A DNA stretch of 5,450 nt from an uncultured Chloroflexota bacterium (GCA_937901745.1 CALGSZ010000140.1:1-5450), one strand, 5' to 3'; positions 1 to 5,450 are shown, counted from the first letter of the stretch. Notes: generated by a model not told the origin, from the letters alone. Program-made: numbers and translations.

Positions 1-375
1 TGACCTGGTCGACGCCACCGGGCGGGAAGTCACGTCGGCGCGTCCGCCAGGCCGAACCTCAGGGTTGCTGGTCGGTGCACTCACTTTGGGCTCCTGGTCG
101 GTGCCGTCTCCTACGCCTGGCTCGCCGGCAGAGCACCAGAAGCCGGCCCGGAGGACGCCGCAAGCGTCGGCGACCAGTGGGCGACACAGATCCGCAACCA
201 CCTGCGCCTGATGACGTCTCGCAGGCCTTCGTGGCTCGCAGCATTCATGAGGTTGGCGCTGGAGCCGGCCATGCCGCTCATGCCGAGGCGGACGGTGAGC
301 CGATCGTTGGCGACGTCCGCCGAGGGTGCGGCCCGTAGACAAAGTCCGGCAGCCCTCGCTAGTCCTCGTCGTTGA
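1..375 (+). other. Unresolved coding-like stretch, possibly a decayed gene
   Basis: No single frame gives a convincing protein. Frame 1 is open from base 4 to the TGA at 373-375 and has high GC at third positions. It contains a hydrophobic stretch (FGLLVGAVSYAWLAG, about 94-138) followed by an acidic part (PEAGPEDAASVGDQW), which looks like a membrane segment and the start of a soluble domain. Before base 90, frame 2 reads more naturally (DLVDATGREVTSA). After about base 195, frame 3 reads a plausible helix (DDVSQAFVARSIHEV) up to a TAG at 336-338. One reading is a single gene entering from the left and broken by one or two indels. The alternative is non-coding GC-rich DNA with chance open frames. 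I recognise no family, and there is no ribosome binding site with a start in the window. The next 45 bases (376-419) hold no gene that I can see. Confidence 0.25.
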
Positions 376-419
376 CCTAGGTGCCTAGCAAAGTGTCGAT
401 GTTCGGGTAGAGGCGAGCG

Positions 420-1476
420 TTGCGGTTGATGCCTTCGGGCACGATGATGCGGGTTCTGAATGTGACCTCCCGAAAGGGGCTGCCATTCGCGGCAGCCGCT
501 GTTCTGTTGGCTGCGTGTTCACCGGCAGTGGACGCCGTCCCGGACGGCCCCACCGCAGGTGACGGCAGCTTCCCCACGTCCACCGCCACCGCGTCGACAG
601 TGACCGACACCACCCCGGCAGCTGGCGCGACAACGACGACGGTTGCCGGGTCGCCGCTCGACCAGACCGCGCCATATCTCGAGCTGACCGAACACCAGAG
701 GCGCGCGATCATCATCGAATACAGCCGCCGTCACGAAGAAGCGGTTGCCGCCTGCATGGCACAGGAAGGGTTCCAAATACATCCCGGTCGACCCGGACCA
801 GCCGGGGCTGGTAGGCCCCATCGGCATCGAAGGCTGGCCCGCCACGGAAGAGGAGATGCGGCAACAGTACGGCTACGGGGTGGTGTTGAACGTGCGGCTC
901 TCCTACCAGCCGGTGAGCTTCGAGATCGACGACCCGAACGTCGCCATACAGGAGAGCCTCAGCGAGGCAGAGAGCCGCGCCTACGGCCAGGCGTTAGGTG
1001 TATGTGTCGACGAGGCGTTCGAGAGAGTTCCCGACCCATTCGCGCAGGACACGGCCGCCGCCAACTGGCTGGCGACACAGGCGCTGCGGATCCGGGAAGA
1101 AGCGTGGGAGGACCCGCGGGTGCAGGCCGCCATCGACGGCTGGTCCCGCTGCATGGCTGAGGCCGGCTACGACTTCGCGCACCCTCAAGACGCCCACGCC
1201 TATGTGGCGGAGATGGCTGAGCCCTTCCGCCAACCCATGCCGGGCGTCGAGTTGGACGAGGAGACCACCGCCGAGTTGGATCGGATCCAACAGATCGAGT
1301 TGGAGGTGGCCCACGCCGACTTCGAATGCGCCGCCGAGTTGGAGAAGACACGTCGGCAGGTGCAGTGGGAGCTCGAAGCCGAGTTCATCGAAGAGAACGC
1401 CGAACGGCTCGCAGGCTACACCGCCGAATACGAGAAGGCGATAGCCGACTACCTGCATTTCCTCGACGGACCGTGA
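420..1476 (+). pseudogene. Secreted lipoprotein gene broken by one frameshift
   Basis: The gene encodes a putative cell-surface lipoprotein of unknown function, about 340 residues once repaired. The 5' part reads in frame 3. It has a basic start (TSRKG), a hydrophobic core and the lipobox LLAAC with its Cys codon at 516-518. A Thr/Ala/Pro-rich linker follows, as is usual for surface-anchored proteins. Near 763-782 the protein continues in frame 1, from CMAQEGF directly into YIPVDPDQPG, and runs to the TGA at 1474-1476. The shift corresponds to one extra base in or near the GGG-TTCC-AAA runs. The mature part contains Cys at 753, 1003, 1150 and 1327. Two of these lie in similar motifs, CMAQEGF and CMAEAGYDF. 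The C-terminus is acidic and helical (ELEKTRRQVQWELEAEF). The start is uncertain. TTG 420 has GAGG six bases upstream, while ATG 429, 444 or 447 and GTG 462 are in frame; GTG 462 would give the shortest signal peptide. The break could be a real mutation or a sequence error. I do not know the protein's function. Confidence 0.75.
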
Positions 1477-1595
1477 TGCTGAGTGAGGAAGACCGGGAAG
1501 AGTTGGTCTGTTTCCCCAATGGAGCTCAGTGTGAACCTACCGCCGTGACAACCGCCGGGACACGCTGGAGGGGAATACAAACATGGAAGAGCTGA
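1476..1595 (+). CDS. Doubtful 39-residue ORF overlapping the lipoprotein stop
   Basis: The ATG overlaps the lipoprotein stop as TGATG, the arrangement used for translational coupling. The product starts MLSEEDREELVCFPNG, which is acidic and protein-like, and ends after a less convincing tail at the TGA 1593-1595. There is no separate ribosome binding site and no recognisable domain, signal peptide or membrane segment. It overlaps the 61-residue ORF that starts at 1583. It may be a small coupled gene, the remnant of a longer downstream gene, or a chance open frame. I favour remnant or chance. Confidence 0.2.
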   Translation: MLSEEDREELVCFPNGAQCEPTAVTTAGTRWRGIQTWKS

Positions 1596-1768
1596 GTCAC
1601 CTCCCCGCGGTCACCCCTGCCGCACTCGCCTCTCCCAACCGAAAACCCAAGCGCTGCTTGGGTTCTCGGCGTTTCTGGGCATCTCTTGGCTGTCCCTGTG
1701 TCCCACAGCCAGGGACACGACGGGACACCTTGGTTGCGGGGTTCGGGGGTTGCTCTCCGATCGACTGA
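1583..1768 (+). CDS. Doubtful 61-residue ORF with a strong ribosome binding site
   Basis: A GGAGGGG sequence at 1567-1573 stands nine bases before the ATG, one of the clearest Shine-Dalgarno sites in the left half. The product begins MEELSHLPAVTPAALASP and then becomes basic and Cys-containing (NRKPKRCLGSRR). No family is recognised. The second half of the ORF runs straight through the hairpin at 1639-1669 and the TGTCCC/GGGACA cluster at 1688-1728. That suggests the sequence there is kept for DNA or RNA structure, not for protein. It may be a truncated gene whose original 3' part was replaced by the integrated element, or a leader peptide upstream of xis. Third-position GC is only moderate. 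Confidence 0.22.
   Translation: MEELSHLPAVTPAALASPNRKPKRCLGSRRFWASLGCPCVPQPGTRRDTLVAGFGGCSPID
1639..1669. terminator. Strong hairpin, candidate terminator
   Basis: A perfect 9-bp inverted repeat, AACCCAAGC (1644-1652) and GCTTGGGTT (1656-1664), encloses a 3-base loop. One A/C mismatch outside it, the pairing continues for 4 bp (CCGA 1639-1642 with TCGG 1666-1669). The stem is strong enough for a transcription terminator between the lipoprotein region and xis. The plus-strand tail is only weakly T-rich (TTCTCGGCGTTTCT), and in the minus direction there is a short T4 run (GGGTTTTCGG). It may work in either direction or have another role, such as a protein-binding or element-end structure. Confidence 0.45.
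1688..1728. repeat. TGTCCC/GGGACA repeat cluster upstream of xis
   Basis: Two direct copies of TGTCCC (1691-1696, 1699-1704) are followed by two inverted copies, GGGACA (1712-1717, 1722-1727). They form alternative stems: TGTCCCTG (1691-1698) with CAGGGACA (1710-1717), or GGCTGT (1688-1693) with ACAGCC (1705-1710). A further GGGACAC lies at 1557-1563. The cluster ends 54 bases before the xis start. Clustered short direct and inverted copies of this kind are typical of operators or of arm-type sites for an integrase or excisionase. That role is inferred from position only. Confidence 0.5.
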
Positions 1769-1781
1769 CGGGAGTGGCCGG

Positions 1782-2017
1782 GTGAGGACGGTCCCCGCCG
1801 ATGACGCACAGAACAACAACCCATCGGGTCTGACGCCCGTGGAGGAGGTAGCTGACTACATCGGATCTCGGTCCGTGAGGTCCGCCTCTTGGTCGCAGTG
1901 CGAGCATCCATCTCCTTTGCTCGGATCGGCCGCCGACTCCGTTTCCGTCGTGCCGATATCGACGCCTATATGGAGTTCAGGATCGAGCGCGCGCGGTTGC
2001 TGGGGGAAATCGCCTGA
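1782..2017 (+). pseudogene. Excisionase-like helix-turn-helix gene, frameshifted
   Basis: The product would be a small DNA-binding protein of the excisionase / MerR-like HTH_17 type, which in such elements steers recombination toward excision or controls int. Frame 3 reads SGLTPVEEVADYIG, the first helices of this domain, and frame 2 continues ISVREVRLLVA and then FARIGRRLRFRRADIDAYM. The RIGRRLRFRRADIDAY segment is the characteristic wing and final helix. The change of frame lies at about 1860-1867 and corresponds to one missing base. The stretch 1892-1918 is also unlike the family's usual turn and may hide compensating changes. GTG 1782 is chosen because GGGAG (1770-1774) stands seven bases upstream. 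The repaired length, about 78 residues, is normal for the family. The stop TGA (2015-2017) shares its A with the ATG of the integrase, so the two were probably translated together. Confidence 0.75.
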
Positions 2018-2638
2018 TGATGATCGTCGTTGAGAAGGCGAAGCCCAACAAGCGAGAGGGGCCATGGATGGAAGATCCGCTGGAAGATCGATGGAAAGGA
2101 AGGCTCAAAGACCCTGCGGGGTGTTACTAAAGCCCAAGCCGAGGCGTGTGCCGCCAAGCTGCGCCTCGAGTGCTTGGAGATACCCGGCATTGAGAAGCCA
2201 CCCGTATCCCTTCAATACTGCGTCCAGCGCAGGCGGGACCAGAAGTGGGGCGGCTGGGGCCGGCGACACGCGAATGTATGACCTATGCCACCCAGAGGAT
2301 TCACGCCTGGATGATGCGAAGGATGTTTCGAACCTCACGGTCGGATCGGATCATCAAGCTGTCGTGGCTGGCTGTCGCCGTGTTCCGTCTCCTCGTCGGG
2401 GGAAGGCACCGGCCGGATTCGATGGCTGCACGGCCGACGAAACTCGCCATCACGTGGCGTCGGTGCTCGTGACGAAAGGTGTGGCGCCTCGCACGGTCGC
2501 CAAGCAGATGGGGCATTCGCTTCAAATCTGATGAGGACCTACGCCAGCACTACGCGCGGCCTGAAGAAGCAAGTTCCGGCCACATCCGGGTATCGATCCA
2601 TTCCGGTTGAAGATCCGGTACCCGATTCCGGCTTGTAG
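2017..2638 (+). pseudogene. Tyrosine site-specific integrase, frameshifted and internally deleted
   Basis: The N-terminus starts MMIVVEKAKPNKREG in frame 1. It continues in frame 2 as HGWKIRWKIDGKEGSKTLRG and TKAQAEACAAKLRLECLE, a typical arm-type DNA-binding domain. The shift fits one extra G in the GGGG at 2056-2059. The C-terminal catalytic part appears from 2380 as VF, then GGRHRPDSMA in frame 1, and from about 2430 in frame 3 as DETRHHVASVLVTKGV and VAKQMGHS. It then moves to frame 2 as LMRTYASTTRGLKKQVP, ending at the TAG 2636-2638. Of the catalytic set, the box II Arg (2445), the His of GHS (2514) and the Tyr (2540) can still be read. The first His of HxxR is Asp (GAC 2436). The region 2220-2376 shows neither the core-binding domain nor the box I Arg. 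At 622 bases the gene is roughly half the length of a normal integrase of about 380 residues. It cannot make an active enzyme. Confidence 0.82.
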
Positions 2639-2889
2639 CCAACCGGTCAGATTGACTCGGGTCCCGACAGAAGGGTCGGTACTTGCGCATCTTGTACTAG
2701 TAACGCGCGGATGCATTACGAGGCGTACACAGGGAAAGAACCCATCATGCCGGACGCTGTTCAGGTCGTGTGAAAGCCCTCTCGACTCCAACTCTTCGTG
2801 GTCGACCGCCCGGAGTCGAACGCAGATGGCACGTGGTCGATGGATGAACCACAGTAGACAGCTAGGGATGGGGCCGACTTGCTGTGTCT
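2639..2889. other. Gene-free gap between integrase relic and flavin reductase
   Basis: These 251 bases hold no gene that I can support. Open frames on both strands lack ribosome binding sites and domain-like sequence. The only structure seen is the inverted repeat at 2782-2819. If the element had an attachment site on the integrase side, it should lie in this stretch, but no tRNA or obvious duplicated core is visible. Confidence 0.5.
2782..2819. repeat. 8-bp inverted repeat with a palindrome in its loop
   Basis: TCGACTCC (2782-2789) is matched perfectly by GGAGTCGA (2812-2819) across a 22-base loop. The loop contains the palindrome GGTCGACC (2800-2807). The structure lies about 70 bases downstream of the flavin reductase stop (minus strand), so it could help to end that transcript, although no T-run follows. 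On the minus strand, GTTCGACTCC (2812-2821) resembles a tRNA T-loop. No complete tRNA can be folded around it. Confidence 0.35.
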
Positions 2890-3438
2890 TCAGGGCGCGG
2901 ACTCCGCCGCCAGCCGGGAAACCGGCGTGTCGGTGATCGTGTCCGCTGCCATGTCATCGAGAGCGATCTCTATAAAGTGGCTTTGGAAGTAGCCGAGTGC
3001 GACGCGGGGTTTTGAGTCTCCTAGGCGCGTCTTGTGCACTAACCCGACAAATACGGTGTGGTCGCCGGAGTCATAGGTCTTGTACCGCTCGCATTCGAAC
3101 ACGGCGAGCGCTCCCGGGATGATTGGGGCACCGAACGCTCCCATCTCGACCTCAAGACCTGCGAATCGGTCTTCACCTCTTGTGGCGAACCGTGCTGCTA
3201 GGTCGCGCTGGCCAGCACTGGCGACATGCACGGCGAAGCCTTCGCAGTCGACAAAAGCAGCGTATTGCGTGGATGCTTTGCCCAAGCAGAACAAGATCAG
3301 CGGGGGGTTGAGCGAAACGGTTGTGAAGGAATTGGCTGTGAGCCCGGCGAAGCCACCCTCACGCCCGACTGTGGTGACAATGGTTACCCCAGTGACGAAC
3401 ATGCTCGCGCATCTGCGGAACTCCACTTCTGAGATCAT
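2890..3438 (-). CDS. Flavin reductase, FMN-binding split-barrel family
   Basis: The 182-residue cytoplasmic protein belongs to the flavin reductase-like family (HpaC/NtaB type). These enzymes reduce FMN or FAD with NAD(P)H and pass the free reduced flavin to a partner monooxygenase. Family marks seen, in order: FVTGVTIVTT (14-23), GLTANSF (32-38) and SLNPPL (42-47) for flavin binding; FAVHVASAGQRDLAARFA (68-85); and GDHTVFVGLV (125-134), the conserved GDHT segment near the C-terminal end of the barrel. The length is usual for the family and no residues appear to be missing. The ATG at 3438 gives the standard dozen residues before TGVT. It has no clear Shine-Dalgarno sequence, and there is no in-frame ATG, GTG or TTG between it and the regulator's stop. 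The gene follows the PucR-type regulator by 55 bases on the same strand, so co-transcription is likely. The monooxygenase partner is not in the window, and the substrate cannot be inferred. Confidence 0.88.
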   Translation of the reverse strand: MISEVEFRRCASMFVTGVTIVTTVGREGGFAGLTANSFTTVSLNPPLILFCLGKASTQYAAFVDCEGFAVHVASAGQRDLAARFATRGEDRFAGLEVEMGAFGAPIIPGALAVFECERYKTYDSGDHTVFVGLVHKTRLGDSKPRVALGYFQSHFIEIALDDMAADTITDTPVSRLAAESAP

Positions 3439-3467
3439 GCAGCGACAATAGGGTTCCGACTTGCCCC

Positions 3468-3485
3468 CGATACCTGTGGTAATCG
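3468..3485. promoter_or_regulatory. Interrupted palindrome between regulator and reductase
   Basis: On the plus strand CGATACC (3468-3474) faces GGTAATCG (3478-3485) across three bases, matching except for one extra A in the right arm. It lies in the 55-base gap, 30 bases before the reductase start. The size and position fit an operator for an internal promoter or a small mRNA hairpin between two cistrons. No clear -35/-10 pair was recognised beside it. The regulatory role is inference. Confidence 0.3.
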
Positions 3486-3493
3486 TGGAAGTG

Positions 3494-5440
3494 TTAGCGG
3501 ACGATTCGTCCAGATGGTGGAGGGGTGGGGTATCCGCCGTACAGGCGCAGGATCCTGATCGCCAAGTGGACCATCAGGCGCCGTTCTGGGTTGTCGAGGT
3601 TCAGGCTCGTCACCTCTTCGATCCGTGAGATTCGGTAACGGACCGTTGACGGGTGAAGGAACATTCGTCGTGCCGTCTGGTTGACGTTGCCCATGCTGTC
3701 GAGGTAAGCCTCCAGGGTGGCCAATAGGTCCGACCCGTGCTTGCTGTCATAGGCGAGGAGCTCAGCTAGCTGGGATTGAGCGAATGTGAGACTGACGTCC
3801 GAACCGAGCTCAACAAGCAATCCGTACACCCCGAGCTGCGACGCATCGACGGTGGAACCTACCGCTCCTTGAGTAATGGCGACCATCATCGCTCTTTCCG
3901 CTTCCCGGTAGGAGCGGCGCATTCCCTGTACCCCAGATGCAGCGGTGCCTACAGCGATGGTGATGGCCGGCAACATCGAGGGATCGTGTAGGCGGGACGT
4001 CTGCTCCACCGACGCACGGATCGTCTCCGCGATTTGGGAGCGAGCCACATTGGTATCCCGCAGGGTGGTGATGACTGTGAATTCTCCGGCGCCTACCGGC
4101 ACGGCGATCGAGTCCACGCCCAAAGGTTGCAGCTTCATGCGGATCGAACTGGCGAACACCTCCTCGAGGTTGAGAGGGAGTTCCGAATCCTCTAGACGTA
4201 CCTTCAAGACGACCGCGCTGCGGGTAAGGTCTAACCCCAGGGCCGACGCCCGCCGCATGATTGTAAGGGGGTCAGTCTCAGCTGAGCCGAGCGCCTCGAC
4301 GAGATCCCGTGAAGCCCGCAGTTCAGCATTGAGGCGAAACCAGTCCTTGAGCCTGTCCAACGAGATGAGAAGACTGCAGTGCTCTAGGACGGCGTAGAGT
4401 TCTTCCGGGTCCTCTTCGGCGTTCCGGTCTACCACGAGGAGAAACGCCAGGGTGCGTCCAAGGACTCGAAGGGGAACCGAGATGATGCTTCCGCCAGTGG
4501 GTATCTCGCATAACCGATGTGGCGTGAACGCCCTAAGGGTCGCAAGTCGTGGCCGATCACTATCAATGAGACGTAGGATCTCATCCGCACCGTCAGGTTC
4601 TATGCCACTGAAGGCGATCGGGACCAGGTCGTGGCCGGCAAGCATCACCGGTCTGGAGATCAGCTTGCTCATTCTCTCAATCAGTTTCGGTGTGTCCTGA
4701 TCGGCGAGGATCTCTCGAAGGAGGGCCTCGTGGATCTCGGCCTGGTGTTTCAGCCGCTGGTTCTGTGCCGCCACTAGGCCGTGCAGGGCCTCAAGCTCGG
4801 TAAGTTGTCGTTGCCGTTCCAGGCGCAGCTGCCGTTCCGTCTCGAAATGCAGTGATGCACCGAGGGAAGTGGCCGCCAATGCGCCCACGACGGTGGCGAA
4901 AAGAACTTCCGCCTCGGAGAACTCATGCGGCTCTCGTGTGCACAGCCAGAGTGCTCCGAGACGGTCTTCTGCGCGTAGCGGCACGATGGCTACACCGGCG
5001 AAGCCGCGTGTGTGGGCGTCGTCAACGACGCGTGGGAACTCGGTTGCCTTCCGGATGTCGGTGAAAGTCAGGATCGAGCCCAGTTGACAAGACAACATCG
5101 ACGGGGACCCCTCCACCGGCCAATCCAAGTGGTTCCAAGGCTGCTCGTCGTCGAGTCCGTGGTAGACCTCGAACTCGATCGCGGTCCCTTCCTTGTTGTA
5201 CAGAGCAGCCCAGCAGATCTTCCATGGGCCTTTCTTGGTGACCGACCGCGCGATGTTCTGGAGTACCTTGGCTGGGCCCTCGGTCGAATATGCCTCCCAT
5301 GCCACCTCCTCCAAGATCTGGAGGAGGGTGCCTGCCTCGTTCTGCTCCCAGGTTGGCTCGATCGGCACAGTCCAAGTGCGATACGAAGGCACCCGCTGAA
5401 CAGCACCCGGTTCGTTGGACAGCGTTCGTGTCTGTTTCAT
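3494..5440 (-). CDS. PucR/CdaR-family transcriptional regulator with N-terminal GAF-like domain
   Basis: This 648-residue intact gene encodes a cytoplasmic DNA-binding regulator. Residues 36-195 look like a GAF sensor domain (NKEGTAIEFEVYHGL; GFAGVAIVPLRAEDRLGALWL). Residues 198-240 form a charged coiled coil (ETERQLRLERQRQLTELEAL). Residues 240-370 match the second sensor-like region common in PucR proteins (SRPVMLAGHDLVPIAFSG; ISVPLRVLGRTLAFLLVV). Residues 392-520 fit the degenerate GGDEF-like CdaR domain (ITIAVGTAASGVQGMRRSYR then EAERAM). Residues 570-632 are the PucR-type helix-turn-helix (LLATLEAYLDSMGNVNQTAR followed by LHPSTVRYRISRIEEV), with the usual Leu- and Arg-rich end. The ATG at 5440 is supported by AGGTGG four bases upstream. 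Regulators of this family usually activate catabolic genes in response to a small molecule bound by the sensor region. The adjacent flavin reductase suggests control of an oxygenase pathway, but the ligand is unknown. Confidence 0.92.
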   Translation of the reverse strand: MKQTRTLSNEPGAVQRVPSYRTWTVPIEPTWEQNEAGTLLQILEEVAWEAYSTEGPAKVLQNIARSVTKKGPWKICWAALYNKEGTAIEFEVYHGLDDEQPWNHLDWPVEGSPSMLSCQLGSILTFTDIRKATEFPRVVDDAHTRGFAGVAIVPLRAEDRLGALWLCTREPHEFSEAEVLFATVVGALAATSLGASLHFETERQLRLERQRQLTELEALHGLVAAQNQRLKHQAEIHEALLREILADQDTPKLIERMSKLISRPVMLAGHDLVPIAFSGIEPDGADEILRLIDSDRPRLATLRAFTPHRLCEIPTGGSIISVPLRVLGRTLAFLLVVDRNAEEDPEELYAVLEHCSLLISLDRLKDWFRLNAELRASRDLVEALGSAETDPLTIMRRASALGLDLTRSAVVLKVRLEDSELPLNLEEVFASSIRMKLQPLGVDSIAVPVGAGEFTVITTLRDTNVARSQIAETIRASVEQTSRLHDPSMLPAITIAVGTAASGVQGMRRSYREAERAMMVAITQGAVGSTVDASQLGVYGLLVELGSDVSLTFAQSQLAELLAYDSKHGSDLLATLEAYLDSMGNVNQTARRMFLHPSTVRYRISRIEEVTSLNLDNPERRLMVHLAIRILRLYGGYPTPPPSGRIVR

Positions 5441-5444
5441 GCTG

Positions 5445-5450
5445 CCACCT
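5445..5450 (-). promoter_or_regulatory. Ribosome binding site of the PucR-type regulator
   Basis: Read on the minus strand, AGGTGG stands four bases before the ATG at 5440. It is a good Shine-Dalgarno match and settles the start. The promoter of this gene must lie beyond the right edge of the window. Confidence 0.7.

Larger units (their letters stand above)
1688..2638 (+). mobile_element. Relic of an integrative element (xis-int module)
   Basis: The module consists of a repeat cluster, an excisionase-like gene and a tyrosine integrase, in the order and spacing usual for small actinobacterial integrative elements and prophages. Both genes contain frameshifts, and the integrase has also lost most of its middle. 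No other element genes (replication, transfer, phage structure) are visible. I could not identify attachment sites: no tRNA gene and no convincing flanking direct repeat is present. The boundaries given are simply the outer limits of recognisable element sequence. The element is likely dead. Confidence 0.6.

Noticed and set aside
372..400. TTGACC as a -35 element for the lipoprotein gene
   Set aside because: No acceptable -10 hexamer is found 16-18 bases downstream.
377..715. Minus-strand open frame ending in a protein-like tail (NRNARLYPNIDTLLGT)
   Set aside because: It lies opposite the signal peptide and linker of the lipoprotein, most of it is low-complexity antisense of the Thr/Ala region, and it has no ribosome binding site. 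The tail alone is not enough.
760..785. Programmed ribosomal frameshift in the lipoprotein
   Set aside because: No slippery heptamer, stop codon at the shift point or stimulatory hairpin was recognised, and lipoproteins are not known for it. Mutation or error is simpler.
780..1160. Continuation of the lipoprotein 5' frame as a separate C-terminus
   Set aside because: After about base 779 this frame becomes Arg- and Gly-rich, while frame 1 carries the conserved motif. It is out-of-frame sequence after the shift.
959..1458. Long minus-strand and alternative plus-strand open frames
   Set aside because: They are shadows of the lipoprotein reading frame in GC-rich DNA. Their products are rich in Arg, Pro and Ser and show no domain.
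2522..2791. 89-residue minus-strand open frame
   Set aside because: It lies opposite the integrase end and the gene-free gap, lacks a ribosome binding site and has no recognisable domain.
2799..2880. tRNA gene on the minus strand
   Set aside because: The T-loop-like sequence has no matching T-stem, and no acceptor, D or anticodon stem can be built around it.
1..5450. CRISPR array, insertion sequence ends or defence genes
   Set aside because: No regularly spaced repeats, no transposase and no terminal inverted repeats were seen. The only mobile sequence is the xis-int relic.

Overview
The window looks like chromosomal DNA of a high-GC actinobacterium. I infer this from GC-rich third codon positions, a secreted lipoprotein of a Cys-Met-x-x-x-Gly type that I associate with actinobacteria, and a long PucR/CdaR-type regulator. 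No rRNA, tRNA or other phylogenetic marker is present, so a finer placement (for example Acidimicrobiia) would be a guess.

The two halves differ sharply. The left half (about 1-2640, plus strand) is decayed. It holds an unresolved coding-like stretch with no consistent frame (1-375). Next is a gene for a secreted lipoprotein split by a single-base frameshift near 763-782 (420-1476). A 300-base gap follows with two doubtful small ORFs, a strong hairpin and a cluster of TGTCCC/GGGACA repeats. After that come a frameshifted excisionase-like gene (1782-2017) and a tyrosine integrase with at least three reading-frame breaks and an apparent large internal loss (2017-2638). The last two form a xis-int pair joined by a TGATG overlap and are best read as the relic of an integrative element.

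The right half (2890-5450, minus strand) is intact. A 648-residue PucR-family regulator with an N-terminal GAF-like domain is followed, 55 bases downstream on the same strand, by a 182-residue flavin reductase of the FMN-binding split-barrel family. They are probably co-transcribed. The reductase would supply reduced flavin to a monooxygenase encoded outside the window, and the regulator may control that pathway. A short interrupted palindrome lies in the gap between them.

I see no convincing new biological system. The points most worth a second look are the repeat cluster upstream of xis, the restriction of indels to one half of the window, the duplicated Cys-Met motif in the lipoprotein, and the palindrome between the regulator and the reductase.
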